From: Schizochytrium sp. TIO01
Taxonomy: Eukaryota; Sar; Bigyra; Thraustochytrida; Thraustochytriidae
Assembly (NCBI GenBank): GCA_004764695.1
Contig: SMSO01000006.1
Span: forward strand, 1,530,859 to 1,594,858
Direction of reading: 5' to 3'
Length of the DNA stretch: 64,000 bases
Shown: in pieces, positions 13,100 through 24,270 of the stretch
Numbering within the stretch: the first letter of the stretch is position 1
Layout of the letters: each line of letters opens with the position of its first letter
Made by a program: the position numbers and the translations under genes
The notes under the pieces: model-generated
Database searches by the model: none
Told to the model about the DNA's origin: nothing
The model's input: the letters and a program-made list of their open reading frames with translations, nothing else

Positions 13100-14085
13100 T
13101 TTATTGGTTTATTTCAAGGTTCGAAGGTTTATTCGTTTTCTCTTAAAAGTACTCTGCTGTTCATAGAGGGAGTACACAAGTCGGCCCCCGGCGGGTGTGC
13201 TAGGGTTTAGGGTAGGAGGCCGGGCTGCTGATAGATAGTGGTACTACTGCTAGGTAGGGTAAAAAGGAAAGGATGCTCGCGTTGGAAAACTGCGACGAAT
13301 GAGCACAAATTGAAGCTTTGGGTATTTGAAGGCGAAGATAATTGCTGTAGATTCGAGTTCTTCTGTGAAGAGAGGTTCAATTGGCCGTTTTTTTTTGTGC
13401 GGGGAGTAGAGTGTTGTTAATCTTCGAAGAAAATGCAAAGGCTTTTGCGCGGCGAAAAAAAAGATAGCAATTATTCCGCAGCGGAGTGGGGGCCTACGGA
13501 ATAGCATAGGAGGGCAGTAAGACCCGCGATAGTCTTCACTGCTACGAACTTAAAACTCACAGAAAGAGACCAAAAAAAAACAGCAGGAAAAGATAAAAGA
13601 GAAGCCAGTAATACCATTAGGCCCTGAGTAGATAGGTCGTACAGTACAGTACAGTACATTTTTTTTCTTTTAAAATTAAAAATTCGTGTTTTTCTTTCAA
13701 GTAAAAGGAGTCCATCAATGACTCAGTTCCTTTGATTCGCTTCTGCAAAATCTTGACAGAATTGGGTTTGCAAAGGCCCTCGGTGGGCGAAACGAAACTA
13801 AACGAACGTCTAGCTGAGAAGCTGCGTGCGAGCCTGTGCTCAGGAGGAAAACGAGGCTGGAGGCCGGTGCCTGAAGCGCTTCGGAGGCGGCCTGCGGGAG
13901 GGGCAAATCCATTTCCACGCCAGAACTTTGGATGCATTGGAGATTGACCCGGCCTGGTTCTCAGTGACCGTGAGAGAGACAGCACTTTTCATTATTCTTT
14001 CTCTGAAAGTTTTCACACTGTTGTTATTATTATTGTTATTGTTATTTTATTTATATTGTGATTATCCTTATCATTCATAATTCAC

Positions 14086-14145
14086 TCATTCATTCATTCA
14101 TTCATTCATTCATTCATTCATTTATTCATTTATTCATTTATTTAT
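14086..14145. repeat. CATT tetranucleotide array
   Basis: About 60 bp of tandem CATT units degrade into TATT units at the right end. Confidence 0.95.
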
Positions 14146-14796
14146 AGAATCGTCAATTGATGGAATCGATCGATCTTACGAGTTTTATAGAATTTGGAGC
14201 TCTGGCCAATGGTCCAATGGTCCGGGGTTTATCAAGCGCGAGGGTCACCACGTTTGGGTCTGGGAGCCCTTGGACGCGGCCGGGTTTTTGAAGAGTCACC
14301 GATACCGCTCGAGAGGAAGAACGAAACTCGAACGGGCTCTCACCGCGGCGGATCTTCTTACTTGGATGGAAAGCTGATGAGAACTGGGCACGGAAGGACT
14401 GCGCAGACAGAAAGAAGTCAAAAGCTAAGGCTTCTTCGACGAAGGGGGATGGTTGGGACCAAGAGGGACCTGGGCATCTTGCGATGAAGCGAGCTTGGCG
14501 CTGGCCGGGCGACCGGCTGCGGAGTTAATGGAGAGCTTGAAGGAGACGCAGTGCTTTGCAAGTGCAGCAGCGATCTCATGATTGATTGATGACCTATTTA
14601 TTAGGTACTACCTGCGTAGGTACCGAAAGAACTCACGGTCAGGCGCCAGGATTCCGGACAGATCGAGCGGCGAAAAGGCCGCGGGGAGGCAGCGTCCCTT
14701 GGACACAGACACCTTCAGCGTCCTCAAGTGCCGACTTTTGCACATGGAGAGCTCCAAGAAGAAGCGCTCAGGCCCGAGGCGAACTTGAAGTTGGGC

Positions 14797-14823
14797 TTGA
14801 AGTTGAAGTTGAAGTTGAAGTTG
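14797..14823. repeat. TTGAAG hexamer repeat
   Basis: Four tandem units with a further diverged unit just upstream (14783-14792). It makes both strands look artificially open. Confidence 0.85.
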
Positions 14824-15410
14824 ATCGTGAAGATGATGTTGTTATCAGTGACCACATCTCTCGTGCAGAAGCCGAAGCAGCTGGGAGAGGGCACAGAGCT
14901 CTGGAGCAGCTCAGATGGCGAGGGACCAGGCAGACCAAGAAGGCAATGTCCCGTGGAACTTCTGTGGCCCGCCGCGTAGCTCAGGCTGGGCCCGGTTCAA
15001 GGCGTCCGTCGCCTCTTGATGGACCGTGACATCACCAAAAAATATTGATGCCGATTCAAAGCCACGTCAAAAAATCAGTCCTCATCGAGTTGAGTAGACT
15101 TGGAGAATGGAGCTCGGGACAAGCTCAACCTGAGCTTGACACGCACCCATGAGGAGCCGCAGCTGAAGAGCGGGGCTAGAGACTCTGCGGCGGCGGTGAA
15201 CTTGGTTGGTTACACATGCAAAAGACGGACCAGGCAGCAAGAAAAGCACTTTTTGCGGGGTGGCTTGCTACCTCGGAACCGGAGCCCACTTGGGCAAGCC
15301 GGGTGTCGCAGATTTGCAATAGTTCACGTCTCTGGGCGGCCGACTGGCATTGGAGGCAGCGCCACCAGCGTCTTGAAGTTGGTTGAAACTGCTGCACTTT
15401 TCTTGTAGAG

Positions 15411-17026
15411 CCGCCTTCATCAATACTTAAGGAAAGACTACCCTACCTGTGAAAGACATTTTCTGTGGTATTGGGTCTTACAAAGTGAAGTGGGGACAAA
15501 GGGGCATGATACACAATGGCGAGTGAAACGGGCTCTTCACAGCTTATTACTTATAAGTAGTTTGAAGAATTCCTGCCAGCTCTTGCACCTAGCTAGATAG
15601 TACACATGATGCGGATGCGTATCTGTTAAGAAAAGTGGGCAGGCAGCAAGAAGATCTGGGCCGCTCGCGAGCAGGTTACGCACGAGCGATTAGCTCCTGA
15701 TGAACAAGCTCAGAACAGCAAGTGGGTGAACAATCGCATGAAAGTAGCATCTTGAAACTTTCTTTTGTGTACATTTTTTTTACAGGAGCAAATATATTTA
15801 AGTAGAACCAAGAACCCACATTTGAGGAACCTGAGGATAATACGTTGGGGTATCCGTTAAAGCCAAGTGCCACTGTGGCAAGTTCTGCGGTCCGGTTCCG
15901 CGGTTCGCATTCAGTATCACGAATAGTGCCAAGCGCTCTGGCCTTACGACTGAGTGCGGTAGCAGGGAGCGGGAAGCATTCCACATGCAAAATAGGGAAG
16001 ACGCGACATCGCAAATCTGTATTCCTAATACAAGCCCGAGGTAGCTTCACAAATTTACATGCTTTGAAGTGACATACAATTGAGGAAACAATTCAGCAAT
16101 TCCAAAGGGAGCTGATGACATTCATGTATCGTTACTCCTCTTACAATTCGCTAAATAAATATATCATAATTGATTAAAACCGACAAATATCAAATCTAGT
16201 GAGAAAAAGTGGGAGGCGAGGTGAACCGTTTAACGGCACCTCTGCAACACCAAACTTGAAAACTGAATTATAAAGGCAGCGCAGGTCCCTAAGCAACCAA
16301 CGAACCTTTTTAGTCTGATCTAATAGTAAAGATATCCAGGAAAAGTTCGCATCTCTCTGATGTGGTGGTTCATTTGATAGAGAGCTCGTGGAGGAGCCTT
16401 GCTCATTCCTTCAAGTTGCTGACGCAAGGAACCACGCTGTGATGCAAATCCCCGAACTCAAATGCCCAGCCACGCCCCCAACAACGATTGAATTTCATTC
16501 TGCAATTCCTCAGTTTCCACCCTTTCTTACTCGCATCATCATTTTGGCAGTCGTCACAAGATCTTGGCACAGCCCTGCGCTCGTTCCTTTACCATTTCAT
16601 GCAAGACATCATCCACAACACCTTGAAACTAAGATCATCGGCCCAATGAACGAATAATCTTCCTCGCGTCCCGAGTTGCGCAGTCCTCATAATTTATGGG
16701 TACCCCATCCCCATACACACCTTTGGTTCGCACACTGTTGCTCTCGCTTCACCGGGGACTCCTCTAGGGCTAGGGTTGGGGTAATCTCGGGGCACCGCAG
16801 AGTGTGGTAATGCGGGGAACAAGGTGAATGGAGGGCAATGGAGGAGGAAAAAGAGAAGAAGAGAAGGCAGAGCAATTTGATAGGGGCAAAGAGGGAGGGA
16901 ACGGGGGGAACTTTGCGGAGGGGCGAATGTATGGTATCTGGGCGACGAGGTGAAAAGCACCAAATCGATTATCGACGCAGAAAACTCGTGCAAGAGTCCT
17001 TCTTCGACGTCAAGACTTTCATCACA
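15411..17026. other. Spacer and eL22 promoter region
   Basis: No supported gene. The last 300-400 bp should hold the eL22 promoter and leader. Open frames here (for example minus 15676-16050, or 16694-17302 antisense to eL22 exon 1) lack domains, and their apparent starts are GTG or TTG. Confidence 0.5.
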
Positions 17027-18214
17027 ATGGCCCCTGTACGTGAAGCCTGCAAGCGAGCTTGTTCGCTTTGAGAATTGGAGTGCACGCGGATGCGCGGAGT
17101 GAGCTGCATCCTTCAGGACGTGGATGATGCTACTGCTCAGGATGATGATGTGACCCTCGACACTCACTGGTGAGCAGAGGCCAGGTGGGCAGGAGGGTTG
17201 AAGGGCGAAGCATTGAGCTTTGTGGAGGTACATGAAGTAAACTGTTGCGTCACGAACTCGTCTGCTCGTCAGCATGATCCTGATGAGAAGCTGGCTTCGC
17301 AAGCATCTAGGAGCTAGTGATAGGCCAGTCCACCTGGCACCCTACATCTGATTTGATCATTAGTAAGGGTTGACGGGTGGATGATCTTGATCACTCTACA
17401 TTTGATTCCTAGATGAGCACGAGCTTACATGCATCTTAGACTGTTGCTGCACCGAGTGTGGGAGCCTCGTCATTCACGTTCTTCGTGTGCTCTGATCTGC
17501 TAAACTGTTCCAATGAGGTTTGGTGTTTATACTAACATTGCCTTTGCTTTAATTGACTATGAGCTGTTCACAGAAGTCGTCCACCACCAAGTATGTGCTT
17601 GACTGCACCATCCCGGTCAACGACAAGGTTCTTGACCTCGCCTCCTTCGTAAGTTGAAATGAAATTGTCAATCCCTTCCTTTGACCGTTCGCGGCAAGCG
17701 CAGGGTGCGACAAACTTTCGCATGCAAATGAATGAAAGTATTCTTTGCACGGCGAGAGGACGTGTGGGCAAAATCCATTTTGGAGACGAACTGGTAGCAC
17801 GCTGATATCCCAAGCCCGACAAAAAACACATTCTTCATGTAGTCGGCAGGGATGGACGGCGCTTGAGCTCGAGGTTGGCTGAAAACGCGTCCCTCGCTGT
17901 GCAAGATGCACAAGCGCACAGAAGTCCTGACATCACTCCATTCGACTCTACAGGTCAAGTTCCTCCAGGACCGCATCAAGGTCAACGGCGGCAAGGCTGG
18001 TGTTCTCGGTGACCTCGTCAAGGTCGAGACTGAGGCCGCTGGCACCAAGGTTGCCGTCACCTCCACCATCCCCATGAGCAAGCGCTACCTTAAGTACCTC
18101 ACCAAGAAGTACCTTAAGAAGCAGTCTCTCCGTGACTACATCCGTATTGTTGCCTCCGACAAAAAGAGCTTCAAGCTCAGCTACTACCCGGTTGACGCCG
18201 CTGATGAGGAGTAA
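17027..18214 (+). CDS. RPL22: Ribosomal protein eL22 (three exons)
   Basis: A 60S ribosomal subunit protein of 114 residues. Exon 1 (17027-17035) encodes only Met-Ala-Pro and ends at a GTACGT donor. Exon 2 (17574-17648) encodes 25 residues including YVLDCTIPV and ends at GTAAGT. Exon 3 (17954-18214) carries the family core [10 protein letters not shown] and the very conserved [15 protein letters not shown], then an acidic Asp-Glu-Glu end. Both introns (538 and 305 bp) sit between codons and end in CAG. The splice model restores a protein that aligns with eL22 of animals and plants over its length; the N-terminal basic stretch is short. This is the only gene in the window with introns I can define. 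A nine-base coding exon before a long intron is common in ribosomal protein genes. The first intron contains a snoRNA candidate. Confidence 0.92.
17274..17360 (+). ncRNA. Candidate C/D-box snoRNA in eL22 intron 1
   Basis: A C-box core TGATGA (17281-17286) and a D box CTGA (17348-17351) are framed by a perfect 6-bp terminal stem, ATGATC (17274-17279) with GATCAT (17355-17360). A C'-like TGATAG lies in the middle (17318-17323). The 87-nt size and the place inside a ribosomal protein intron on the sense strand fit intron-encoded box C/D RNAs. The base before the C-box core is C rather than a purine, the D side has three unpaired bases before the stem, and I could not identify the rRNA target by eye. 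Confidence 0.42.
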
Positions 18215-19631
18215 ATATAAAATTTTATTTTCTCTGTGGCTATTGTAGCTGAAGAGCAACGTACTATGGTTCTTTGCTTATTTCTTTGTGTCCTTTTCCC
18301 CAAACAACTTGCTAGCTAGCTTTCTATTAGTAGTAGTAGCATTGATGCCTATGTCATAATACATGAGATAAGCATTATGTCTTCTATTTGCTCAACTTTC
18401 GAACTTGTTGTCTGGCTTAGCGTCCATTCATAATTACCAATACCAACTTCATGTTGGTTGGCCTCTAACGTTGCATTCCATGCACACTTCCTGTGTGTCT
18501 AAACCCACTACCGCTTTTATTATCTTTGGTGTAAATCAATGGTACTTGCAATACCTGTGAAGGTAAGATGCTGGAGTATACCTCTTGGTTTATTCCCAGG
18601 TTTTCATTCTTGACTTGGTGTTTTATCAGCTAACTGTTCTTGTTGAACTTACATCAGTTGAATTGCCTATCTCCCTACTTCATGAAGCTGTTTAAACCTT
18701 CATAAGCCGCGTTGTGCACCTGCTAAATCCTAATTCCAAGACTCGTCTTGAGAGTTCTCTACATTCCTGAACTCTTGCGCTCTGAAGGTTGTCCTACCTA
18801 CCCTTCATCTGAAAGCCGCAGTTGGTCTTGCGTTACCAGGTTCTTGTTTAATAAGGACCCATTTCCATCACAGAAATCCCGAAAACTTAATGTACAAAGG
18901 GATGGCTATAGCATCATCAGTTTTGGTTAACTTTCTTTTGATAGAATGCTCCTATCCATCTTCACAATGTAGGTCTTGAAACCTTCATCACAGAATGACG
19001 CGTCGGACCAAGTGCGAGCTATCCAGCCAGTTGCGAATCGCATTGCGGTCGCGCGCAATACTAAGCAGCTCGGCTTCCACAAACGCACCCCCCCGAAAAC
19101 GCAGCTTCATCGAACGCACGAAGCTTTGCGCAGAGGAACTGCAAATGACTGCACTGTAGTACAATAAAATGTTCAATGCTATACATAAAAAAGTAGAACT
19201 AGTAAAACATTACAAATACAAAGAAATCTGAAGAGGTAGGAAGGTACTAGGAGGTGCTAATGTAATGCGGCAGTGCCTCGAATTTGAGGGAGCTGGTGAA
19301 TCTGAGAGTGGAACTTCAGCTGATGATCTTAAAATAAACCTGAGTGTCAGTCCGAAACATTAAGAAAAGAAGGTCACGACTCTGAGGCCCTCGCGGGACA
19401 TGGCTCAGGTTTACCCGTGTCTGAAGACTTTGCAAACAGAGCATCTGAGCACAGACGACCTCTAGTGAACAAGAAGGCTTATTCACAAGCAGAATGATGT
19501 GAGCTGGCGAAGAATGTAAAGCAAAACCAAAACTCAAGAGATCTTTAGAATCTTGAAAGACGAACCTAGTAAAGCTCCTTAAAGTAGAAGAGTTAACCTG
19601 AAACAGTGGTTGAACAATAACGTGGAGAAAG
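18215..19631. other. Spacer between eL22 and OYE copy 1
   Basis: The first part is the eL22 3' region. No gene is supported in the rest. A minus-strand frame at 18988-19176 has a short stretch vaguely like retroelement RNase H, but it is too short to call. The last bases before 19632 should hold the OYE copy 1 leader. Confidence 0.45.
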
Positions 19632-20846
19632 ATGTCGGCCGAGCCTCAGAATATGACACCCAAGGATGATTTGCCATCCATGCTTCTGCAGCCTTGCCAT
19701 ATTGGAAAGGGCTCGGAGCATGAACTCCTTTTGACGAACCGCGTTTTTATGGCGCCACTCACTCGTGGTCGATCCACAGAGCAACATGTTCCGCAGGAAT
19801 TCATGGCGGACTACTACTCGCAACGCAGCGCCGCAGGTCTTATCTTTTCTGAAGCAACTGGAATTTCCCAAGTCGGCTTGGGTTGGTGGTGTGCTCCTGG
19901 AATTTGGTCTGACGAGCAGGTTGAGGCCTGGAAGCCCATTGTGAAGAAGACTCGTTTGGGAGGTACAGCTTTCTTCATGCAGCTCTGGCACATGGGTCGC
20001 CAGGGCCACTCCGATGTTATGAAGACTACTCCGGTCAGTGCAAGTGAGAAACCAATGTCAAACCCCATTCCTGCTCGTAACCATGAGCGTAAAGACCCTG
20101 AGGTCCCTCATGCACTGACCAAGGATGAGATTGCACAGACTGTCAAAGACTACGGCAAGGCTGCTCGGAATGCAAAGGAAGCTGGCTTTGATGGTGTTGA
20201 GATTCATTGCGCTAATGGGTATCTTGTTGACCAATTCATCCAAAGTTGTACAAATGAGCGCACAGATGAGTACGGTGGTTCAATCGAGAACCGCCTACGG
20301 TTCATGCGCGAGGTGCTTGAAGAGGTGCTGACAGTGTTCCCTAAGGAGCGAATTAGTGTCAGGCTTTCGCCCAATGGCAACTTTGCCGAGATGGGCAGTG
20401 ATGACAACATTGAGACCTTCACTGAGGCAATTAAGTATTTGGCAGAAAAGCGCATCGCATTCATTCATCTGATGGACGGCCTTGGGTGGGGATTTCATGA
20501 GAAAACCGAGCCATTCACTTGCAAGATGGCCCGTAAAATCATCCGCGAGGCGCAAGAGAAGGACGGCATCGTAACCCTGCTTATTGCAAATGCTGGTTAC
20601 ACCAAAGATGACGCAGAAATGCTTCTCAAAATCGCTGCCGGCGAAGGCCCTTTTGTTGATCAGGCTGTTGCATTTGGCCGTCCATTCATTTCCAATCCCG
20701 ACCTTGTCGATCGATTTCGCAACGGATGGAAGCTTGCTCCTGAAGCTAAACGTGAAGATTGGTGGAGCAACAACGTTAAAGAGGGTTATTCAGACTTTCC
20801 TACTTACGAAGAAAGCCAAGCTGTGACAACTTCTAAGGAAGAGTAA
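19632..20846 (+). CDS. Old Yellow Enzyme ene-reductase, copy 1
   Basis: An FMN-dependent NAD(P)H oxidoreductase of 404 residues in a TIM barrel; the family reduces the C=C bond of alpha,beta-unsaturated carbonyls. Visible family marks in order: NRVFMAPLTR near the N-terminus (the Thr that tunes FMN), MQLWHMGRQGHSD (Gln and Trp of the active site), IHCANGYLVDQF with His192, Asn195 and Tyr197 equal to yeast OYE1 His191/Asn194/Tyr196, TDEYGGSIENRLRF, VRLSPNG (FMN-phosphate-side Arg), AFGRPFISNPDLV, and the C-terminal FPTYEE Tyr. All catalytic positions are intact. The ATG at 19632 gives the usual family length. AATAAA follows at 20887-20892. First gene of a six-gene plus-strand array; in the APLTR and TGISQ/CAPG segments it is closest to copy 6 at the far end. 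No targeting tail is seen. Confidence 0.95.
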   Translation: MSAEPQNMTPKDDLPSMLLQPCHIGKGSEHELLLTNRVFMAPLTRGRSTEQHVPQEFMADYYSQRSAAGLIFSEATGISQVGLGWWCAPGIWSDEQVEAWKPIVKKTRLGGTAFFMQLWHMGRQGHSDVMKTTPVSASEKPMSNPIPARNHERKDPEVPHALTKDEIAQTVKDYGKAARNAKEAGFDGVEIHCANGYLVDQFIQSCTNERTDEYGGSIENRLRFMREVLEEVLTVFPKERISVRLSPNGNFAEMGSDDNIETFTEAIKYLAEKRIAFIHLMDGLGWGFHEKTEPFTCKMARKIIREAQEKDGIVTLLIANAGYTKDDAEMLLKIAAGEGPFVDQAVAFGRPFISNPDLVDRFRNGWKLAPEAKREDWWSNNVKEGYSDFPTYEESQAVTTSKEE

Positions 20847-21480
20847 ATAAGCGTTACTAAATATAGAAGATACTATTTCCTTTTTTAATAAAGCATTAAA
20901 GTATGTAAATTTTCAGCATATACTTTCAGCAAGGCTTCAGAAGTCGACTTTTCTAAACCCATTTATCATTAAGAACGCTTCGTGGTCATTTGTTTCTTCG
21001 GAATCTATTGTTCAGAAATGAGTGCGAGTCATCACAGCGAACTCAAAAGCGTCATACCACTGACCGAGTCCAGCACAAAAAAGAGCTCGTGAGGCATTGG
21101 GTGATCTGCTTTGTGTGTTTCAAGAGCAGCCTCTAATAAATATAGATAGATATATTATACCTTGGCAGCAGACAAATTCCCAAATAATATATATAAATAT
21201 AAAATAGAGTATTTTTGCTGTCGGCCTGTAATCGCTTGTGCTGTTTTGCGTAGAAACAATGGCTCAAGTCTTGTGAAGACCGTCTTTAGTAGGTACTATC
21301 GGTAAAGAGTCCCTTCGAGTTCGGGTACCAATGTTCCTTAGTAGCCTTTTCTTTTCTCAGCATATGCTACCCCCACCACTCGCAAACCACAAAAGACCAA
21401 GGCATCTGAAAGATCATTTTCAATACCCCCTGAAAACAAGTAAGCAATCGATTGAAATGTATCCCGTCGTCTGTTCAAAT
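20847..21480. other. Spacer after OYE copy 1
   Basis: Contains the copy 1 AATAAA signal and a TA-rich tract at about 21135-21210. No gene seen. Confidence 0.5.
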
Positions 21481-22114
21481 GCAAAGTCTCGGGACTTCTC
21501 TAGACGGCACTTCGGTGTTTCGGGTCCATGTTATAGATTGTGCGATAAGTGCCGTGAATCTGTGAGTCCAACCTCCAGTCCGAGGCAAAGGACCATGGTG
21601 CTGCCTAACCCCCTATAGCCAAAACAGTAGCAATGAGGTGTGTTAAAGACAATGGTTCGACTTGGGACCATCAATACATTGACCTTCTAGCAAGTCAAAT
21701 GTGCCGAATCGCGGAAGTCGAAATCCTTAGCTTGCAATTGAACAACTACTGCCGAAGCTAGTGATAGTACTGGTTTGACCCAAGCGAGACAAATAGCTGT
21801 AAAGGGTATAGAAAGACCTGGTGGCGTAACTAGACTTTGGGCCTGAGGGAAACACGGAAAACGTAAGGAATACTTTAACCGAACTAATCGCCGAATTTCA
21901 GACGACCGCACACGCTCCTGGGTTATTAAGTAGTGTCAAAGGAAATAAATTGACGCATCGAAACTATCAGAAACGTCGTTCTAGAACAGCAAGAAAGCGT
22001 TGTTTTTGAAGATGAGATAAAGGTAATTGGCTTCTGCTTTTTTAACATATTTTTTTCTTCTTTCTTTCCCAATAAAATGGTGCTCCCATCGCAAGAGCCG
22101 CCAGATAGCGCCGA

Positions 22115-22127
22115 CAGACACCGTCTG
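22115..22127. promoter_or_regulatory. Palindrome CAGAC-N3-GTCTG upstream of OYE copy 2
   Basis: A 5-3-5 inverted repeat about 40 bp before the TATA-like element. It is kept unchanged in the duplicate (24877-24889). It could be a dimeric regulator site. Conservation between recent duplicates alone is weak evidence. Confidence 0.3.
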
Positions 22128-22167
22128 GGCTTAGTTCCCTCAATTAGAATAGTTTAGGCTAACTTCC

Positions 22168-22174
22168 TATAAAA
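22168..22174 (+). promoter_or_regulatory. TATA-like element of OYE copy 2
   Basis: TATAAAA lies 180 bp before the ATG, in a segment shared with the duplicate. An ATCAGC hexamer microsatellite between it and the ATG has one more unit than in copy 3. Confidence 0.4.
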
Positions 22175-22347
22175 TCTCTTGACATACAAGATAATCGCAC
22201 CCACACCCACATTATGCTAAGTTCATCAGCATCAGCATCAGCATAAATTTGTTAGACCAAACAAAGCAACATCATTGAAGAAGCAAAACCCAAATCTCGA
22301 ATTTGTAAGACCTTTAGACTTACAGTGCTCTAGCAAGAATTGATAAG

Positions 22348-23538
22348 ATGTCATCGCAAGCTTCATCTGAATTGCATTTGCTCGAACCCGTTGTCTTGGG
22401 CAAGGGCAGTGAGCACGAACTCAAGCTTGACAACCGTGTTATTATGCCTCCTTTGACTCGTGCCAGATGCGATGATGACCATGTCCCACAACAATTCATG
22501 GCTGAGTACTACGCTCAGCGAGCGTCTGCAGGTCTCATCATCGCAGAAGCCACTGCATTCTCCCAGCAAGGCGCAGGATGGTTTCAGGCTCCTGGAATCT
22601 GGAGTGATGAAATGATTGATGCCTGGAAACTCATCGTCGATGCTGTCCATGCAAAGGGCGGCAAGATCTTCTTACAGCTCTGGCATATGGGCCGCCAAGG
22701 ACACTCAGATGTTCTCAAGGAACGCCCTGTCAGCGCGAGCGAAATTCCTCTTACTCAGCCTATCACGGCACGATTTGGCGAGAAGAAAGATCCCGAAGTC
22801 CCGCGAGCTCTCGCTGTCGATGAGATTGCAGAGATTGTCAAGGGCTTTGGCATGGGCGCGCGCAACGCAAAGAAGGCAGGCTTCGACGGAATCGAGATTC
22901 ACAGTGCTAATGGTTACCTCTTGGATCAATTCATTCAAAGCAAAACCAACAAGCGAACTGATGAATACGGTGGATCTATCGAAAACCGTCTTCGCTTCCT
23001 GCGTGAGGTAGTTGAGGAGGTCCTCAAGGTATTTCCCAAGGAGCGTGTTGGTGTACGCCTCGCGCCCAACGGAACATATGGCGAAATGGGTAGTGCTGAC
23101 AATATTGAGACCTTTACAGAGGCTGTCAAATTCCTTGCGAGTAAACGCATTGCATTCATTGACCTCCTTGATGGGCTTGGATTTGGTTTTCATAAGCTTT
23201 GCGAACCATTCACTGCGAAAATGGCTCGCGGGATCATCCGCGAACAGCAAAAAGACCAAGGTGTGGTTACCGTGCTTATAATCGGTGCTGGATACACCAA
23301 AGAAAGCGCAGAAGCAGAGCTCAAGGAGGCTGAGGCCGAGGACACACCAGTGGAGACTGCTGCTGCGTTTGGACGAGCGATAATGTCAAACCCAGACCTT
23401 GTTGAACGTTTTAAGAACGGATGGGAAATTAGTCCGGACCCTGAGTATGCCACCTGGTGGCACTCAAATTCTCCCAAGGGCTACTTGGATTTCCCTACAT
23501 ACACAGAGAAATCAAGTATTCAGTCGACGGAAGAGTAA
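22348..23538 (+). CDS. Old Yellow Enzyme ene-reductase, copy 2
   Basis: A 396-residue FMN ene-reductase of the OYE family. Motifs are NRVIMPPLTRAR, LQLWHMGRQGHSD, IHSANGYLLDQF (His185, Asn188, Tyr190 intact), TDEYGGSIENRLRF, VRLAPNG, AAFGRAIMSNPDLV and the C-terminal FPTY Tyr. All expected active-site residues are present. It is the intact partner of a recent tandem duplicate (copy 3), with most of the two coding sequences nearly identical. The ATG at 22348 aligns with the start of copy 3 and gives the usual length. AATAAA follows at 23551-23556. The substrate cannot be told from sequence. Confidence 0.95.
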   Translation: MSSQASSELHLLEPVVLGKGSEHELKLDNRVIMPPLTRARCDDDHVPQQFMAEYYAQRASAGLIIAEATAFSQQGAGWFQAPGIWSDEMIDAWKLIVDAVHAKGGKIFLQLWHMGRQGHSDVLKERPVSASEIPLTQPITARFGEKKDPEVPRALAVDEIAEIVKGFGMGARNAKKAGFDGIEIHSANGYLLDQFIQSKTNKRTDEYGGSIENRLRFLREVVEEVLKVFPKERVGVRLAPNGTYGEMGSADNIETFTEAVKFLASKRIAFIDLLDGLGFGFHKLCEPFTAKMARGIIREQQKDQGVVTVLIIGAGYTKESAEAELKEAEAEDTPVETAAAFGRAIMSNPDLVERFKNGWEISPDPEYATWWHSNSPKGYLDFPTYTEKSSIQSTEE

Positions 23539-23599
23539 AGTTCACCTATTAATAAATTTTCATAAGTTTGCCACTATCTATACTAAACACCCATGATTA

Positions 23600-23977
23600 A
23601 GAAGGTTCTTTTGAGGTGCCATTCTTCTGTTAATTACAGGCACATCTGGTGTGGAGCGCTTCTCTACTAATTCTGAAAATCAAGAAGTAGAGTATGATGT
23701 CTATGTTGACATAGGTCTTAATTGAAATATACTCGCAGGAAGCATCATCGGTGCGCAACGTTAAGGTTAAAGCTCAGCTTTGTGATAGTTATATGTGATT
23801 TGCACCCATTTTACCAGTATTGCAATGCTCTGATGTTGACTACTAATAATGCTCAAGGCATTCACCGCCAATCAAGAGAAAACTGCCAACCAGCTATCGA
23901 GATATTTTTTAAAATGTAGAACCAATTTTGCCAGGTTTTTGGGTTTTCCGGTCACGTGGGACCTCGTACAATGCTGC

Positions 23978-24012
<35 letters not shown>

Positions 24013-24270
24013 CTGCTGGCGTGCTCCTAAAAACAAACAACCGCCCTTTTCTTACTTTCTAAGGCCCACAATTTTTCCTAGGAACGATAAGAACGCTCAT
24101 GAATTTGCATGAAGCATCACATAGTTGCAACGAAAAGCTAGAATCGTTAAATTCGTTCTCAAAGGTTTTGCTCGTAACAATAACTTCAGACTTCACCCAG
24201 TGAAAATCAAAGTGGATCGATAAACTGCTTTATAAAGAACCATTAGTTATGGGTCGTTTGCCTTCACTGG
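23600..24270. other. Spacer between duplication units
   Basis: No gene. It holds a CTG/CTA trinucleotide tract (23972-24018). Frames through the tract give a false poly-Cys peptide. Confidence 0.5.
23972..24018. repeat. CTG trinucleotide tract
   Basis: About 15 CTG units, two of them changed to CTA, between OYE copies 2 and 3. Confidence 0.95.

Larger units (their letters stand above)
13100..15410. other. GC-richer spacer, no gene called
   Basis: This block is visibly richer in G and C than its flanks and contains several overlapping frames of 60-147 codons. None shows a recognisable domain or a consistent coding frame. On the minus strand an open stretch at about 14705-14970 encodes alternating Asn-Phe, but it owes this to a TTGAAG hexamer repeat. 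Decayed coding or transposon sequence is possible. Confidence 0.4.
21480..23600 (+). repeat. Tandem duplication unit A (OYE copy 2)
   Basis: This unit matches 24270-26350. Similarity starts loosely (a shared segment at about 21516-21560 and 24304-24350), is near-identical from about 21982/24744 through the promoter and coding region, and fades about 50-80 bases after the stop codon. Gene-to-gene offset is 2,756 bp. Confidence 0.88.

Noticed and set aside
13205-13216. Telomere-like TAGGGTTTAGGG
   Set aside because: There is only one short copy, with no tandem array around it.
14975-15010. Box A-like and box B-like words close together
   Set aside because: Only about 15 bases apart, so no tRNA cloverleaf can form.
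14586-15029. Plus-strand 147-codon frame and an opposite Asn-Phe-rich minus-strand frame
   Set aside because: Both depend on the TTGAAG hexamer repeat and have no domain; the plus frame also mixes low-complexity acidic residues from the repeat.
16694-17302. Minus-strand 202-codon frame antisense to eL22 exon 1 and intron 1
   Set aside because: Its first codon is TTG, no domain is seen, and it overlaps the well-supported eL22 gene.
18988-19176. Possible retroelement RNase H fragment (minus)
   Set aside because: Only a few residues (VEAELLSIA) recall such enzymes; no neighbouring reverse transcriptase or repeats are seen.
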